NCBI GenBank assembly: GCA_934045905.1
Contig: OW203771.1
Coordinates: 2,480,001 to 2,544,000 of the forward strand
Direction of reading: 5' to 3'
DNA: 64,000 nt
DNA from: Leuctra nigra
Lineage: Eukaryota; Arthropoda; Insecta; Plecoptera; Leuctridae
Part shown: positions 1-12,378 of the stretch, piece after piece
Numbering within the stretch: the stretch's first letter is position 1
How the letters are laid out: each line of letters starts with the position of its first letter
Notes under the pieces: model-generated
Told to the model about the DNA's origin: nothing
Database searches by the model: none
The model's input: the letters and a program-made list of their open reading frames with translations, nothing else
Made by a program: the position numbers and the translations under genes

Positions 1-502
1 TCACTGATTTGCATATAATTACACTCGCTGCCGGGCGAGGACTGTGACATCTTTCTACCAGCTGTTCATCTTATACATCCGTTCATTTCATCCGGATGCT
101 GCTGGAAGTTCTGCGCATAATCAGAAGTACCAGACCTTGACTTTATGAGTGAAGATGGTACAAGCTAGATCGACTTTTCTGATTGTTGCAGATTTGTTAT
201 TCCATATGTTTGGGACGTGAAATGACATTTTAATCGTTATTGTTTCAACTACAAATTTAGGTTTCTTATTTCGCATTTTTTATTATTTCTTATTTAAATA
301 TTTAAAATTGTTGAACTACAAATAGTATAAATACATACCTACAACTTTTTTTTTAAATGTTTGACAAAAAAAAATTAAAAATTAATTTTCTCGGAAAGTG
401 CAATAAAAATATAATTCAGAACTTCCATGAACAACTTTTATTTAAAAAATCAAATGTTTGGTCTTCAATCGTTCACGATTGAAACGCGGCGAGTATTTAT
501 TT
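1..502. other. AT-rich intergenic DNA, no gene seen
   Basis: No coding signal, RNA or clear repeat is visible. The right part is A/T homopolymer-rich and leads into the F1 repeat that begins near 503. Confidence 0.6.
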
Positions 503-1367
503 GAGCGAGCGAAGCGAGCGTCTCCTTTTGACTCGTTTGACACGGACCTCTTTTTTTTTTTTTTTTTTTTGTTTTTGGATGCTAAATGGAGCAATAGAAA
601 TCGCACCGTTTTACCGATCGACCTGAAATTTTGCACACATGTAAAGACAACCTTCTCTGTTTGCTGACTTAAATTTTTGTTGAAATCTATCAATTGGTTA
701 AAATTTAAATAAACATCTCCTGATAGGCTGAAAAATGAAAATGGTCTTCGACAAATGTGATCAACCTTATATTTTGCATGGTCATTAAGACCAACATTGT
801 CTCTTATTTTACAAATTTTCAGCCAAATCGTCCCATTGGTTAAAATTTAAAAAAATATTTCATGTGCTTTTTAAAATTTAAACCAGAACCGTTTGACCGA
901 TCAACTTAAAAATTTGCATGGTCATCGGGTCCAACATTATCTGTATTTTTGACAATTTTCAGACTAAACTGTGTTTAAATTCAACAGTTATTGACAGTTT
1001 ACGGATATTTTGCGTGTTGGCTGTCATATTTCTCGAATTTCACATTTCACGGCATCTTCGAATCTTCACTTCAAGGTTGTTAGAGCAGAAACTTTCAAAC
1101 GTTTATTATTATGAAACTGATATGACCGTTTAAATATTTTATGAACGAGATCCTGTGCATAAAGGTTCAATCGATCAACTTAAAACTTTGCGTGGTTATT
1201 GAGACCAATATTTTAGGAATTGTTGGAGATTTTCATACAAGTCTGTGACGAAATTCAAGAATTATTGGCTTTTAAGGACATTTTCGATAAACAGAATTTC
1301 GGTTCGAGGTATTGCGCCGTATCCGTGCTCGCTCATCAACGCGTTACTCAGAGCGTTTTCCTAGTAA
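503..1367 (+). repeat. Interspersed repeat family F1, copy 1
   Basis: The element starts with the GAGCGAGCGAAGCGAGCG motif, followed by a long poly-T run. It ends with a conserved block containing CGCTCATCAACGCGTTACTC and GCGTTTTCCTAGTA. The same start and end blocks recur at 33559-34576, 40931-41576 and, inverted, 55985-57398. It has no meaningful ORF, so it is probably a non-autonomous element. The class is not recognised. Confidence 0.75.
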
Positions 1368-2339
1368 CTAGGAACGAAGTCAAAATATGAGAATGCTGAT
1401 GTACAATCAGACTGACCATATGAACATCCTGCTATAGCACTCAAGTGAGGGGCGGTTCTAGGAACAAAAATAAGGGTGGACAGACGAAACTTTGTGAAAG
1501 TCCCAAATTTTTCGTTGTGAAGAAAGGTTCCTCAGCAGGGATTTTTTTGAAAATGGATGATCCTAGAAGCGTTTTTGAGTGTTATTGGAATATATTTCCC
1601 TGCAACTGAAACTAAATTTAGTGACACTTTCACATATAAAACAGCCACCTTATCTATCTTATAGGTATGAAAAATACCTACTTAGGTTGTACTACATAAA
1701 ATTATAATTTATAGGTTTTAGTCATATTTATATTTAGTTTTGTTGAAAACTGCTAATAAGCAGGAAGATAAAATTCGCCCACCCAGCCATCCCCTTGAAC
1801 CGCACATGCAAGTTACATGAACGTATATTTGAGATAATTGACAAAACTTGTTTCAATCCATGCCATACTTTATATTAACTTTACTGCACATGATATTTTG
1901 TACTATCATCTGATAATATCACCAAAAATATGACTTTTTCATCCGTCAACCCTTCTTCGCACTTCAGGCTTAATTACTGGAGTATTGTTATCGACCGCTC
2001 CAATGTAGATACTTGGTCAAAAAGCATCGACCCGATATTTCTCGTGTCAGTACTTGTTTAAAAAACAACAATGCAACCGCAATGACAATGACAAAAGTCA
2101 CTTAGGTGCTTTTATCTGTGTACTTACGACATTTTTCGAAAACGCCCACAACTTCAACCCGTGTTTTGACCCAATGAAAGTTGACTTAGGGGTTTTTTGA
2201 CGAGCACAACAGATAGGAAATGATCTGCTGATTCCAACGATAACAATTACTCCATATTTTCAAAAATGTCACTAAGGTGCTTTAGGGCAGATTAGAGTTA
2301 CCTACATAACACTTTTATAACACTGCCTTTTTTGTCGTC
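1368..2339. other. Intergenic DNA with a short F2-repeat fragment
   Basis: No gene is seen. A fragment near 1400-1440 resembles the tail of the F2 repeat found at 9440-9480 and 48070-48110. Confidence 0.5.
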
Positions 2340-2612
2340 TGTGATTTAACGTCGCACTGTTCTGCAGCGAGGCTAATGGCGACGGATGAATGATTATGAT
2401 GATGATTGGGAGATTATGGTGAAGAGTAGGTAAGGATGGAAGGTGGGAAGGAAGCGTCGTGGCCTATTAGTAGAGTACCTTCCCAGCATTTGCCTGTTGA
2501 CTGAGGGAAAACCACGAAAAGCCCCCAGTCAGGAAGGACGGCCGCGGGAATCGAACCCGGGCCTCCGGAATACAAGTTCGGAGCATTAACCACTCACCCA
2601 ACCTGTTCCGTA
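2340..2612 (-). mobile_element. tRNA-derived SINE, minus strand
   Basis: Read on the minus strand, this has a tRNA-like head with a B-box (GGTTCGATTCCC) near 2536-2612. A body shared with the plus-strand copy at 10157-10450 follows, including the GGCAAATGCTGGGAAGGTAC block, and both copies share the tail region containing GCGACGTTAA. Head, body and tail order fits a tRNA-derived SINE transcribed by RNA polymerase III. A pseudo-tRNA fused to another repeat is less likely because both copies share all parts. Confidence 0.75.
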
Positions 2613-2737
2613 ACACTTGTTACGGAACAAGTGTTACTACTTGTTCCGTAGTACTTGTAACTACTTGTAACAAGTTGTTCAACAAGTGAACAACTTGTTA
2701 CTTGTTACCGCTTCCAACGGAAGCGCTTGTAGCACCT
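2606..2737. repeat. Nested short palindromes built on ACTTGTT/AACAAGT
   Basis: About 130 bp consist of overlapping inverted repeats such as CCGTAACACTTGTTACGG and CAAGTTGTTCAACAAGTG. It abuts the tRNA-like head of the SINE. The origin is unknown; it resembles in style the palindromic tract at 59095-59415. Confidence 0.7.
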
Positions 2738-2807
2738 TAAGTCAGGTTTGCGATAATGTTTCAGGCCCCGGCTGTGATAGTGCGCGATGGTGCGATGGAG
2801 ATGGGTG

Positions 2808-5800
2808 ATGGTGATGGTTCGGGTGATGCTGATAGTGTGGGTGATTGTGGAGAACACAGGCACACAGGTTCACAGTTCCACCACAGCACTGGCAGAGCGC
2901 CACGCGACAGCTGTCGATCAACATGAACACACAGGTAAATAATATACAAGTGCCTATCATCAGTATACATTATCTGTTTAGTAATTCTTCTTCTTCTTCT
3001 TCTTCTTCTTCTTCTTCTTCTTCTTCTTCTTCTTCTTCTTCTTCTTCTTCTTCTTCTTCTTCTTCTTCTTCTTCTTCTTCTTCTGTAATATAATTATGAC
3101 TAATTCTTTACTATTCAGTGAAACTTGCAGATCGCTATCTCTATTGGTGGGAACGACAATTCCGTCTTGTTTGCAATAATATTTCTTCTTAATTATTGTA
3201 GTTTCACATCAGTTTTTGACAGTTAATCTTCTTCTCAGCTGGTCCTGCGCATGCGCATGCGGGTAGTTCAACATCCAGCCAAAATGAAGACAACAATAGC
3301 AACGCATTGCACTTCATAACCGAATTTACCCTATCATTCTACAAGCCACCTGTCGTCAAGAAACCTGGATCACAAGCCATCTTCAGCCAATCAGCAGCTG
3401 AGATCAAACATCTAGCTAATGTCTCCACCAATCAGAGCTGTGATGTATCTGTGTTGTTTAAATCTGTAGAAGCTCTCTTGTATCTGGCAGATGACGTATT
3501 GCAGGAGAATGAAGGTCACGTGTCTGATGTGGTCGAGGATATTCGTACAGTCATGTCCAGCTTAACCACTAAGTCAGGTCTAGGGACAGACACAAAGCCC
3601 ACAGATGTTCTCTATATGAACTCCATACTGATAAACACCGAGGATACAGACCCGATTGCTGTGACTACCTTGGAGAGACACTTTTATGTTAAACCCAGAC
3701 TCGACACAAAGTCGGAATATAATGAATGCTCCAAAAATGTATCTATTTGTAAGCTGGAACCTGAATTCATGTTTATTTTGTTGCCCCTGAAGGCCTACGA
3801 GAAGTACGTTTACATGATTTACCCAAAGAATCATTATTTTCGGCCGCTTTCTTCCAAGTACAAGCTGAATGAGATGATTTACTTCAGCCGAGTTCTCGAC
3901 CTTGTGTTGACCCCGATTGCAGGGAATCAAGCCGAAGATGAAATGATAATTATCGCATTTTCATCTGCCGGTAACATTCACGAAAATGCAGAAAAAACCT
4001 GTTACTATTGGAGCAACGAGGCAAGTAAATGGGCGAAGGACAAGTGTTTTCTTTGGACGGGAAAATGTGTATGCAAACTTACAGATGAACTCAGGGACGG
4101 TGGGCAATTTCTAGTTGTCGAATACATCGAATTCGAGGCTAAATATGTGGATTGTTTTATGAATTTCAAATCAATTATGCCCGAAGAAGAGAAAAATACA
4201 GCATTGTTGACATTAGCCTTCTCAGCAAGTTTCCCGTTTTATTCTTCAGATGAACGCCATACATTCCTCTCATTAGTAAGCAACATTGTGAATGATTTCC
4301 AAAAGAAAGTATACAACTCAATAGTGCAGGAAGTGATTCACGAAGCTGTTACAGAAGTATTTGCCACTTCTTGGATTAGTATTGGGGACGATGAAAATAA
4401 ACAAGGATATCAATTCCAATCATCTGGAGGTCTAAGTTCAATCACCGTGTCTCTTGATGAGAACCTAACACATCCGCTAACTGCAGTCGCTTTCAACGGA
4501 TATCGTCCCTATCAGTTCCGTGTCAACAGATCCATGGAAGTTCAAACAACAGACAACTACTATAATAAACACGATGATTTTGGAGTAGAATTCACAGATT
4601 CTGTAGCAAAATACGCGACAAGTTACTCCCTTCTTATTTACGAGCTAGGTATGTCCTTTAGGCCGGAACCCGAGAGAAGTGATTTAGAAATCTTCAACAC
4701 TCGAGTGGTTCACGTTGTTCTTGCACCTCGACGTGACGTCACAGAGCACGAGGACATATTCATTGACTTGTACTTCAAACCTTCACCACGTGACTACAAC
4801 GTGTCAGTGGGCTGCGCGTTCTGGAACGAGATTCAATGCGTGTGGAATGAAGATGGATGCCAGTTTGAAAACATCCTATCAAATGTATGTCGATGTAACT
4901 TGTCTGCTTACCTTCAAGAGTCTGAATATGGGGGACAATTTGTCGTTTACCAATTTTCTAAGGAACCATCATTAAACTGGATGACATTGAAAAGGGACAC
5001 TAAAGCTGACTTCCAAAATTTTGCCTTGATTTTATTTCGATACGTGAATGAAAATCCGACGTCCCTTGCGACACTTGAATTAATCGCTGCTATACTAACA
5101 TATGTAAAACAGTCGTTACATGATTATGATTACGCGTTTAATTTACACATTATGCGAACCATGCAATCAATCGTAGAAGGAATGCCATTTGTTCCACAAA
5201 CTTCATTATTTTATGGTAACGAATATCACGGTAATATTATATCGATTCACAGCACTGGGCCAAGTATTACAGAAGATGCTTTGTTGACTGTCATTTACAG
5301 AAATCCACAACGAAATGTTATAGTCGTTCCTACTGACAAAACGGTTGTGTTAAAGAATATTTCAATGGACGTGGCGTTTCTTTTAATCATTTCAAATTCA
5401 GTCTTGAAATCAAATTTACGAACTACAAGAATAATATACACGACTGATCAGTCCCTTCTGCCAGTAATAACGTACGGCAACTTCACGACCTTCAGACAAC
5501 GTCTTGTGGACATCATGATGGAGCCTGATGAAACTGTTACAAATGCCACGGACCAGCTGATCGACATGTACTTCAGACCTTCGCTCTATCGCTATGACGA
5601 CATCAAGATCGGATGTGCCTACTGGAACCTCCAGCGTGAAGCCTGGATCCATGACGGATGCTGGAGCATGACGCTGGACAGCTGCAGATGTAATATGACG
5701 TCACACTTCAACGAGTCAAGGACACGTGGCCTCTACGCGGTGTTCGAATACAAGTTCGTTGAAGAGCCAGTGAAGGAAAGAAATAAACACTTACTTGAGT

Positions 5801-7650
5801 CCCATGATTTTAATCCTCACTTTTCTGTCAGTTTAGAAGCAATCTCATTGATCTTTGAATATTTCAGTGAGAATCCTGTCACATCTAAAAATGGGATGTA
5901 CCTACGTAATGTCTTTACATATGTTTTGCACAGTTTTTACCAGTGGGGTTTGGATAATGAAAATCATGCTATTTATGATATTTTAAACAGATATAGCAAA
6001 ACAATGTCCCGGAAGGGCGATGAAGACATCAGTTTTATTTTGTACCAGGAAGCACCATCGAGTTTAAATAACGAGTATGTTGTTGCTGAACAGAAGGCAC
6101 TATTCGAAAAACATTCACTTTATCAAAATACTAAAGTGTTTACTCTGCTGCGGGATTCAAATATTACTTTTATGAGTTTAGTAAATTCGAACGAGAAGCC
6201 AAAACAACAACGGGGAGTTCGAATTTTCCATCCAGCAAGATTCGAAGTAGCGATGCCAACATTTGAAACTATCGGTAATGAGTTTTTGTTAAGAGATTCT
6301 GAGTTTTTAGTGATGGTTATAATGTCGGACGAAAAACAGAATTTTATTGTCACATTCTTTATTTACGCAGCAAATAAATCTTTGCTACCGAAAGTTGTCA
6401 AAGGATACATCGTTCATTTCAGCCGAGTTGTGGACATTTACTTTTCTCCTCTGGAAGTCGCTAAAGAAGATGTTGAAGACGATGAAGAGAAGTTTGTGGA
6501 CATTTTCTTCCAGCCACTGAAGTCCCACAACACATACCTGAAGGTCGGCTGCGCACATTGGAGTGACAATCTGACTGAGTGGTCGACGGAAGGATGTTGG
6601 AGCGTCGTCAACGGATCATTCGAGACGTGTCGATGCAATCTGACGGAACATCTCCAAGAATCCCGCTCTGTAGCTCGATACATGATATTCCTGTTCGCCG
6701 ACAAACAGAACTTCCAACTGAAACAGGAGTTCAACGCCAAGGAGATCGTCTTCTTGGTAGGATCTGTTCTGTCTCTCTCCGGCTTCCTGTTGATCATCAT
6801 CACTGCCTCTCTGTTCAGCAATTGGCGCGAGGAGGTCGGCAACAAGATCCTCCTCCACTTGACCGCCTCGTCGTTGATCTACCTGTTGCTCACGATCTAC
6901 CGGGAGACTTACTACATCTTCTCCGTCGTCTCCGACAGAAGCAACGCGGCCTTCATCGCATTCACCGCTGTCGTGCATTACTCCCGTCTCTCTCACTACT
7001 GCTGGATGCTGGTTATGTCTGTCCTTCAGTTGAAGAATTATATCACAATGGTCGGAGCATCTGATATCTCTCACCTGTTGCTCAAAGTGTCTCTACTGGC
7101 TTGGGGCTTGCCTCTCATCCCTCTCATCATCCTTCTCTCTTGGAATCAGACCGAACACTTCTCAACTCCCAACATCGTCACCCAGTTGGCGCTTAACTTC
7201 ATCCCAGGAGCTCTCATCACCTTCCTGAACATTGTGGTCCTCTGCGTGATCGTGGCTAGGATTTGTGCCTGTTTCGGTTGGGGCGAGAAAGACGACCTGC
7301 AGCGCCACGGGGTTTCTAATCGAGAACTGGCGATGAGACGTCTGAAAGCAACCGTCCTTCTGTTCTTCTTGTTCGGCATTCCGACGGCGTTTGAGATGTT
7401 CAACGACCTCGGCTATCACGTCGAGGTGCTGGAGTATTTGTATAAGATAACGGACCCGATGCAAGGATTCGTCATGTTCCTCTTCTTCGTGGTGTTCGAC
7501 GGCAAGACCTGGGGCTATTGGAGGAAGTGCATGGTTGACATGCGCAGAACACGACCAAGTGGCGGGAATGACTTGCCCTTGAATGTCATCAAGAAACCCA
7601 CAAACACAGCGGCGACTCATGACAAGGCGAATAAGGAGCATAAAGTCTAG
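2808..7650 (+). CDS. Adhesion-type (class B2) GPCR-like receptor with four GAIN/GPS-like modules
   Basis: Inferred CDS join(2808..2934, 3239..7650), 1,512 residues. Exon 1 starts at an ATG (2814 and 2826 are alternatives) and encodes a short hydrophobic stretch (VMLIVWVIV) that fits a signal peptide. It ends at a GTAAAT donor in phase 1. Exon 2 follows a pyrimidine-rich acceptor (TCTTCTCAG) and completes the codon. Four Cys/Trp-rich GPS-like motifs start near residues 297, 568, 835 and 1147; the later ones read CAxW...CxCN[LM][TS]. Seven membrane segments begin near residue 1206, with the class B2-like HYSRLSHYCWMLV stretch at TM3. Adhesion GPCRs are surface receptors, usually with a single GPS next to TM1. 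The ligand and pathway cannot be told. The C-tail is short. The family call is good; exon 1 is moderately supported. Confidence 0.8.
2985..3084 (+). repeat. (TTC)n microsatellite in intron 1 of the adhesion-GPCR-like gene
   Basis: About 33 uninterrupted TTC units lie inside the inferred intron 2935-3238. The poly-serine reading of this tract is an artefact of the repeat. Confidence 0.95.
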
Positions 7651-8200
7651 TTTCATGGATACGTTGAATCCTTTACCATTTTAATATTATTCCAATATTA
7701 TTAGTAGTTGATGTTAGTACTATAGTTTTGACAGACTGTTGCTTTGCTTAAATTTATTATCCATTATTAAATTGATGGGCTAGGATAATCATACTTTGTT
7801 CTTGGGCATGACGTCTGGAAACATCTACGTTGAATCCTTTACTATTTAATTACAAATTTAATAATATGAACAGTGAACAGTTGATGTTAGTACTATAGTT
7901 TAGACAGTAGCTTTGCTTAAATTCATTATCCATAATAAAATTGATGGGCTAGGATAATCAATCATACGTATAGTACTTGGGCATAACGTCTAGAAACATC
8001 TAGGTTTGAATCCCTTGCTATTTTATAATTATTCTATAACAGTAGATAGTAAGTGCTTTAGTAAAGTTAGGACAGTTGCTTAAAGATTAATATTATTATC
8101 CATACATAATTTGATGTACTAGGATAACCATACAACAGATGTATGCATTTCTTTGGCATGACGTCTTGTATGATATAGGATTGAATCCCAGGGCTGTTTT
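7651..8200 (+). repeat. Diverged tandem repeats (~166-176 bp) just 3' of the adhesion-GPCR-like gene
   Basis: The TTGAATCC block recurs at 7664, 7830, 8006 and 8181. Each is preceded by GACGTCT-type sequence and followed by the block around GATGGGCTAGGATAA. The repeat starts right after the TAG stop, so it may form the 3'UTR. Confidence 0.8.
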
Positions 8201-8373
8201 ATAATTTGTCTTATTATCAGTATAGTTATAGTTTTTAGTTATATAGTTATTGCTTCTTATCATTTATAAATCATACTCACATTAGTTCTAGGATGTGCAT
8301 GAAAAATATCTAATAAGTATTGGGCCAAGAAAATTAAACAATACTTTTTATAAGAGATCGGTAGCTTAGCTAT

Positions 8374-8577
8374 GTACACTCGGCCAAACAAAACTTGAAC
8401 GTTGACCAAATTTGAATGACTGCTGGTCATGTCCCATAACCAATCAAAGCTTGTTATTATCATTGAAATGTGAGGTCACTTACTAGAGTTAGACAATGAG
8501 ACTTCTGATGGTGCGATCTTACATTTATCAGCCTATCAGATTTATTGAACGTTCAAGTTTTGTTTGGCCAAGTGTAC
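8374..8577. mobile_element. 204-bp MITE with ~30-bp terminal inverted repeats
   Basis: Left end GTACACTCGGCCAAACAAAA and right end TTTTGTTTGGCCAAGTGTAC are inverted repeats of about 30 bp with one mismatch. Flanking TA dinucleotides suggest a TA target duplication, as in Tc1/mariner-type elements. It has no coding capacity. Confidence 0.8.
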
Positions 8578-8989
8578 CTATAGCCTTTTTTATATTATTC
8601 CTTGGAATAAACATACAATGCCATGGCTTGCTACACCTAGATTAGATAATACCTACGGCACCATTAATTTATAATAGCATAGCAAAAAAATCTTCGGTAA
8701 TTAATGATACATTTTACTTATGTTATTATTAAAAAATACCTACCCCTTATTACTTAAAATACTGCTTGAACTTCAATAAAGAATAATTATGTAAAAAAAA
8801 TATTATACGAGTTAATAAACAATATTGTCTTATGTATCGAAACTCCACTGTTTTGTGTCAATTGATTATAAAATATTCTTACCAGTCAGCCACTAGTTCC
8901 TACCAGTCCTACTAGTTCAAGCCAGTACTATGACTGGATGTGTATACCATATAAAATAAAAAAAGGGTATACTAACTACTATTTTAATA
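8578..8989. other. Intergenic AT-rich DNA, nothing recognised
   Basis: No ORF, RNA or repeat shared within this window was seen. Confidence 0.5.
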
Positions 8990-9500
8990 ATCTAAGTTGC
9001 CAAATCTTAGGGTGCTGCAAGCACGAGCGATTTTGCCGCTTGATGCAGACACTTTTTTTTGGATACGATTGGAGACCAAATGGGTTTACCAAATTATTCG
9101 AATTTTTAATTACGATTCGATAAAAGATAAAGTTTGTGGTATCACTTGGTAAATTTTTAGATTTTTACTTTATTAATTAGTAATAATGAGTTGATTTTTT
9201 TGGTGAAAAATTGTCTATTTCCTTGTCTTGCTGGGTGCCGTATGAAGTTAACTCTAAAAAATTGCCAAGTGATAACAATAAGTTTGTACTTTTATCTAAT
9301 CATGATTAAAATTAGAGACCAATTGGTAAACGGGTTTGGTCTCAAATCGTGTATGGGAAATTTCATAGTTTTGGTCGGTTTTGTTGAATAACTGGCGCCT
9401 AATTAACAATGCACGAAGCAAAAATTAAAATGTGCTACTAATATACAATCAGACTGATTATGTAAACATCCTATCAAAGTTACACCCACTTATGAAAAAA
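8990..9500 (+). repeat. Interspersed repeat family F2, copy 1
   Basis: Shared blocks include GAGCGATTTTGCCGCTTG, GGATACGATTGGAGAC, GGCGCCTAATTAACAA and TGCTACTAATATACAATCAG. The same order is seen at 47700-48160 (+) and inverted at 41577-42175. It has no ORF; it is probably a non-autonomous transposon of unknown class. Confidence 0.7.
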
Positions 9501-10156
9501 ATTTCCCTCTCATTTTCTAAAATGGCCCAGCGCTTGCACCACCTCAAACCATAGAGACCGATCTTGCTACAGAAATCAATAGATAAACGTACAATAAAGT
9601 ACCTAATGAATCGTTTGTACTATAGTATTGGTCTGATCACTAGCCTTGTAAAACGAGACAATTCTGATCATCAATGCCATGTTGCTGCTCCACCTCCTGC
9701 TCCTGATTGATGACGTCACGCACCATCAGACGACATGGTCACATTGATCTGCATTGGCTCGGTCCATTGCCCAGCCTCTCACATAGCATGGCTCGTTGTT
9801 TTGTGAGATGACTTCTTACCTTCACGTTAATCCGAGAGGTCGTATCAGCGTTCACTTCGGAAAAGAATACAATCAAAATTAAATAAAAATCGATGAATTC
9901 GTTTGACAAATAGAAAACATGATTTTGCAAATCTGGTTTACAATTAGGAGACCCCTTTAAATTTATTTAAATTAAAAAGGCATTTTAAAGTAAAAATGTA
10001 ATAGAACAAAAAGGTAATCAAAAAATCATCAAAACCTAAAAATAAGTACAATAAATGATCACTAAAATTGAAGAATAAATTCAATGAAAAACAAAATTTA
10101 AAAAAAAACACTTAGCTATTAATAAAAAAAAAAATCATTTGAGAATTAAAAGAAAT
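9501..10156. other. Intergenic, no gene seen
   Basis: AT-rich with A-runs on the right. Short reading frames here have no recognisable features. Confidence 0.5.
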
Positions 10157-10450
10157 ATACGGAACAGGTTTGGCTCAAAGGTAACGTTCTGAACTTGTAT
10201 TTCGGATGTCCGGGGTTCAATTCCCGCGGCCGTCCTTCCTGATTATGGGTTTTTTCGTGGTATTCCCTCAGTCGACAGGCAAATGCTGGGAAGGTACCCT
10301 ACTAATAGGCCACGACCGCCTCCTTCCCACCTTCCATCCTTACCTACTCTTCACCATCATCTCCCAATCATCATCATAATCATTCATCCGTCGCCATTAG
10401 CCTCGCTGCATAACAGTGCGACGTTAAGCCCCAGACAAAAAATACAATAA
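10157..10450 (+). mobile_element. tRNA-derived SINE, plus strand
   Basis: The tRNA-like head has a B-box (GGTTCAATTCCC) near 10215. It is followed by the same body as the minus-strand copy at 2340-2612 and ends in an A-rich tail (ACAAAAAATACAATA). Confidence 0.8.
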
Positions 10451-11639
10451 TTCACTCTTCTATGAACTTTTCACAAACTTATTTTAATTGAAATATTTAT
10501 ACTTCACCTTCTTTTCAGTAAGCTTCATCAAGAATTTTTTTTTTCTAAAATTCCAATGTTTTCAAATAAAAAACAGTTTGTGAAACGTTCAAGAAGAGAG
10601 AATAATTGTATCTATATCCAAACTAATAATCGAGACACGAAACATTAAAAGTAGATTCACGAAGTTTTATTTCCCTTAGGGCATGTGCAAAGCGAAACAA
10701 CCAGCAGATTGGAGCACATGCATTTTGAGGGCAAAAGCAAGTTCGTAAGATTAGCGGGCTGTTTGTCTGTCAACTATCGGCGGCGGTGACTTTCATTTTA
10801 AAAATGGCGGCTTCAGTCTAATAACCACACATTCCTTGTTAATAATAGTTTTCTACTTACACTGATGATTTCCAATGACTTTAGGGTAACAATGGAACTT
10901 TAAATGATTATTTACTAGGTGTGGAATTACTTTTAAACGACTATTTTTAACTACACAGGTCTGAATTGTCAGCTGTCAAGCAGTCAACAAAATCAGCTGT
11001 TATGAAATTCCAAAGATACTGAAACCAAAGAATTTCAGTAAAGATGAAACACTTGCCCTCAAAACGATCGTGGCGCTTACGGCGGACAAAATAAGCGTCC
11101 TATCTTTGGCGCGCCCTAATAAATTATGTAACATAAGTACTGGCAAATCCTATTATCAACCATGGAGAATTCGCAAAATCTTAATTCCTAAAAATAATTT
11201 TTCCTTAAACAATTTGGCGGAATCAACTAACCTAACAATGGATATTCATGGTAAAGTCTTGGTGTACGAATGAATGTATGTTACCACTTTCAATGATGTG
11301 TCAACAGCTCGAATTAGTAAAATAAAACTGTTATGGACGGAAGCAAGTATAGACTCTGGCTTTTGCATTGATAAAACTGGACATTCTTTTGATCATGAGT
11401 GAAAAGGAGTTTTTTAAGTCTTTCTAAACAGATTCTCTGAAAATTATTCGTCACATATTAAGAAACCTTAATACTCATCCCACTTTCATTTTATAAAAGT
11501 TTTTCTTGTTTTTATTCAAGAACTGCGTCATTTCTCTTGAAATCGATATTTTATAGCGCGATTTGTGACTCATTCTCTCCATCATCTCCGCAAACTCAGA
11601 TTGATAATGACTATACCGCTTATGAGTGTTGTTTCTACC
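10451..11639. other. Intergenic region upstream of the first peptide-receptor copy
   Basis: No protein gene is recognised. A lone AAAATGGCGGC sequence at about 10800 matches the motif that is amplified at 14.8-15.2 and 18.0-18.9 kb. Confidence 0.4.
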
Positions 11640-11783
11640 CCCTCATTTAGACTTCTGATTAGGAACTCGCTTCCTCGTTATCAGTCTTCATTCATGTAAC
11701 TGCACTCTGTTCAACTATCTACATCAACGGCATCATCGCATCGCACTGTACCTATACTTGCTGGATGTTCTCCAGGCAATTTG
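11640..11783 (+). other. Putative 5'UTR exon of the first CCHamide-receptor-like copy
   Basis: A strong donor (TTTG|GTAAGAC) ends the segment. It shares the TGCACTCTGTT block with the matching segment upstream of the second receptor copy (16680-16912). The next acceptor (TCTTTTTTCAG) is at 12260-12261. The left end is a guess and no promoter was identified. Confidence 0.4.
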
Positions 11784-12378
11784 GTAAGACATTTTACATA
11801 TTTCTGTGAGACGCTGTATATTTGTTATAACTATTTTATTCCTTAATGTAAGGAAAATAATGTGACAGGCTTGGCCAGCCGTCATTATATTTAAATGTAT
11901 GCTTTATTTTTGGCTCATGTGAGAGCTATAATACTCTATAAATACGTTTGGAAATATGTATGCTCTGATAATAAAAAATTATATTTATTGTAATAAAATA
12001 AAACGTGTTTTTAAAATATAAATATGTTAATTTTAAGTACAAATAAAGCAGGGAATTTAATACATGCAGTAAAGAATTGTTCTAGGCGGAGTTTTATGAA
12101 GAATCATACCTAGCCATCCACATAAACTGTTTTACAGATACATTTCCTGCACACGAGGCAACTTGGTCACCAAGCAATAATACCTAATTATTTCATTAAC
12201 GACCTTTCGGAAAAATATAATTTTATAAGTTCGATATCGATATTCGATATTCTTTTTTCAGAGCGTTTGCGACTCACTTCAAACATCTGCTATAGAGAGT
12301 CAGTAATTTCAACGCACGAATACGAAAAGAGTCTCGCCTGTGTTCTCCCGTTCCAAATCCCGACTCCAGAGCGTGATC

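Noticed and set aside
2845..3093. Open frame ending in a long poly-serine run
   Set aside because: It crosses a GTAAAT donor into an intronic TTC microsatellite; the serines are the microsatellite.
6616..7074. Minus-strand frames of 135-164 codons opposite the adhesion GPCR
   Set aside because: They are antisense shadows of the conserved 7TM region and carry no domain.
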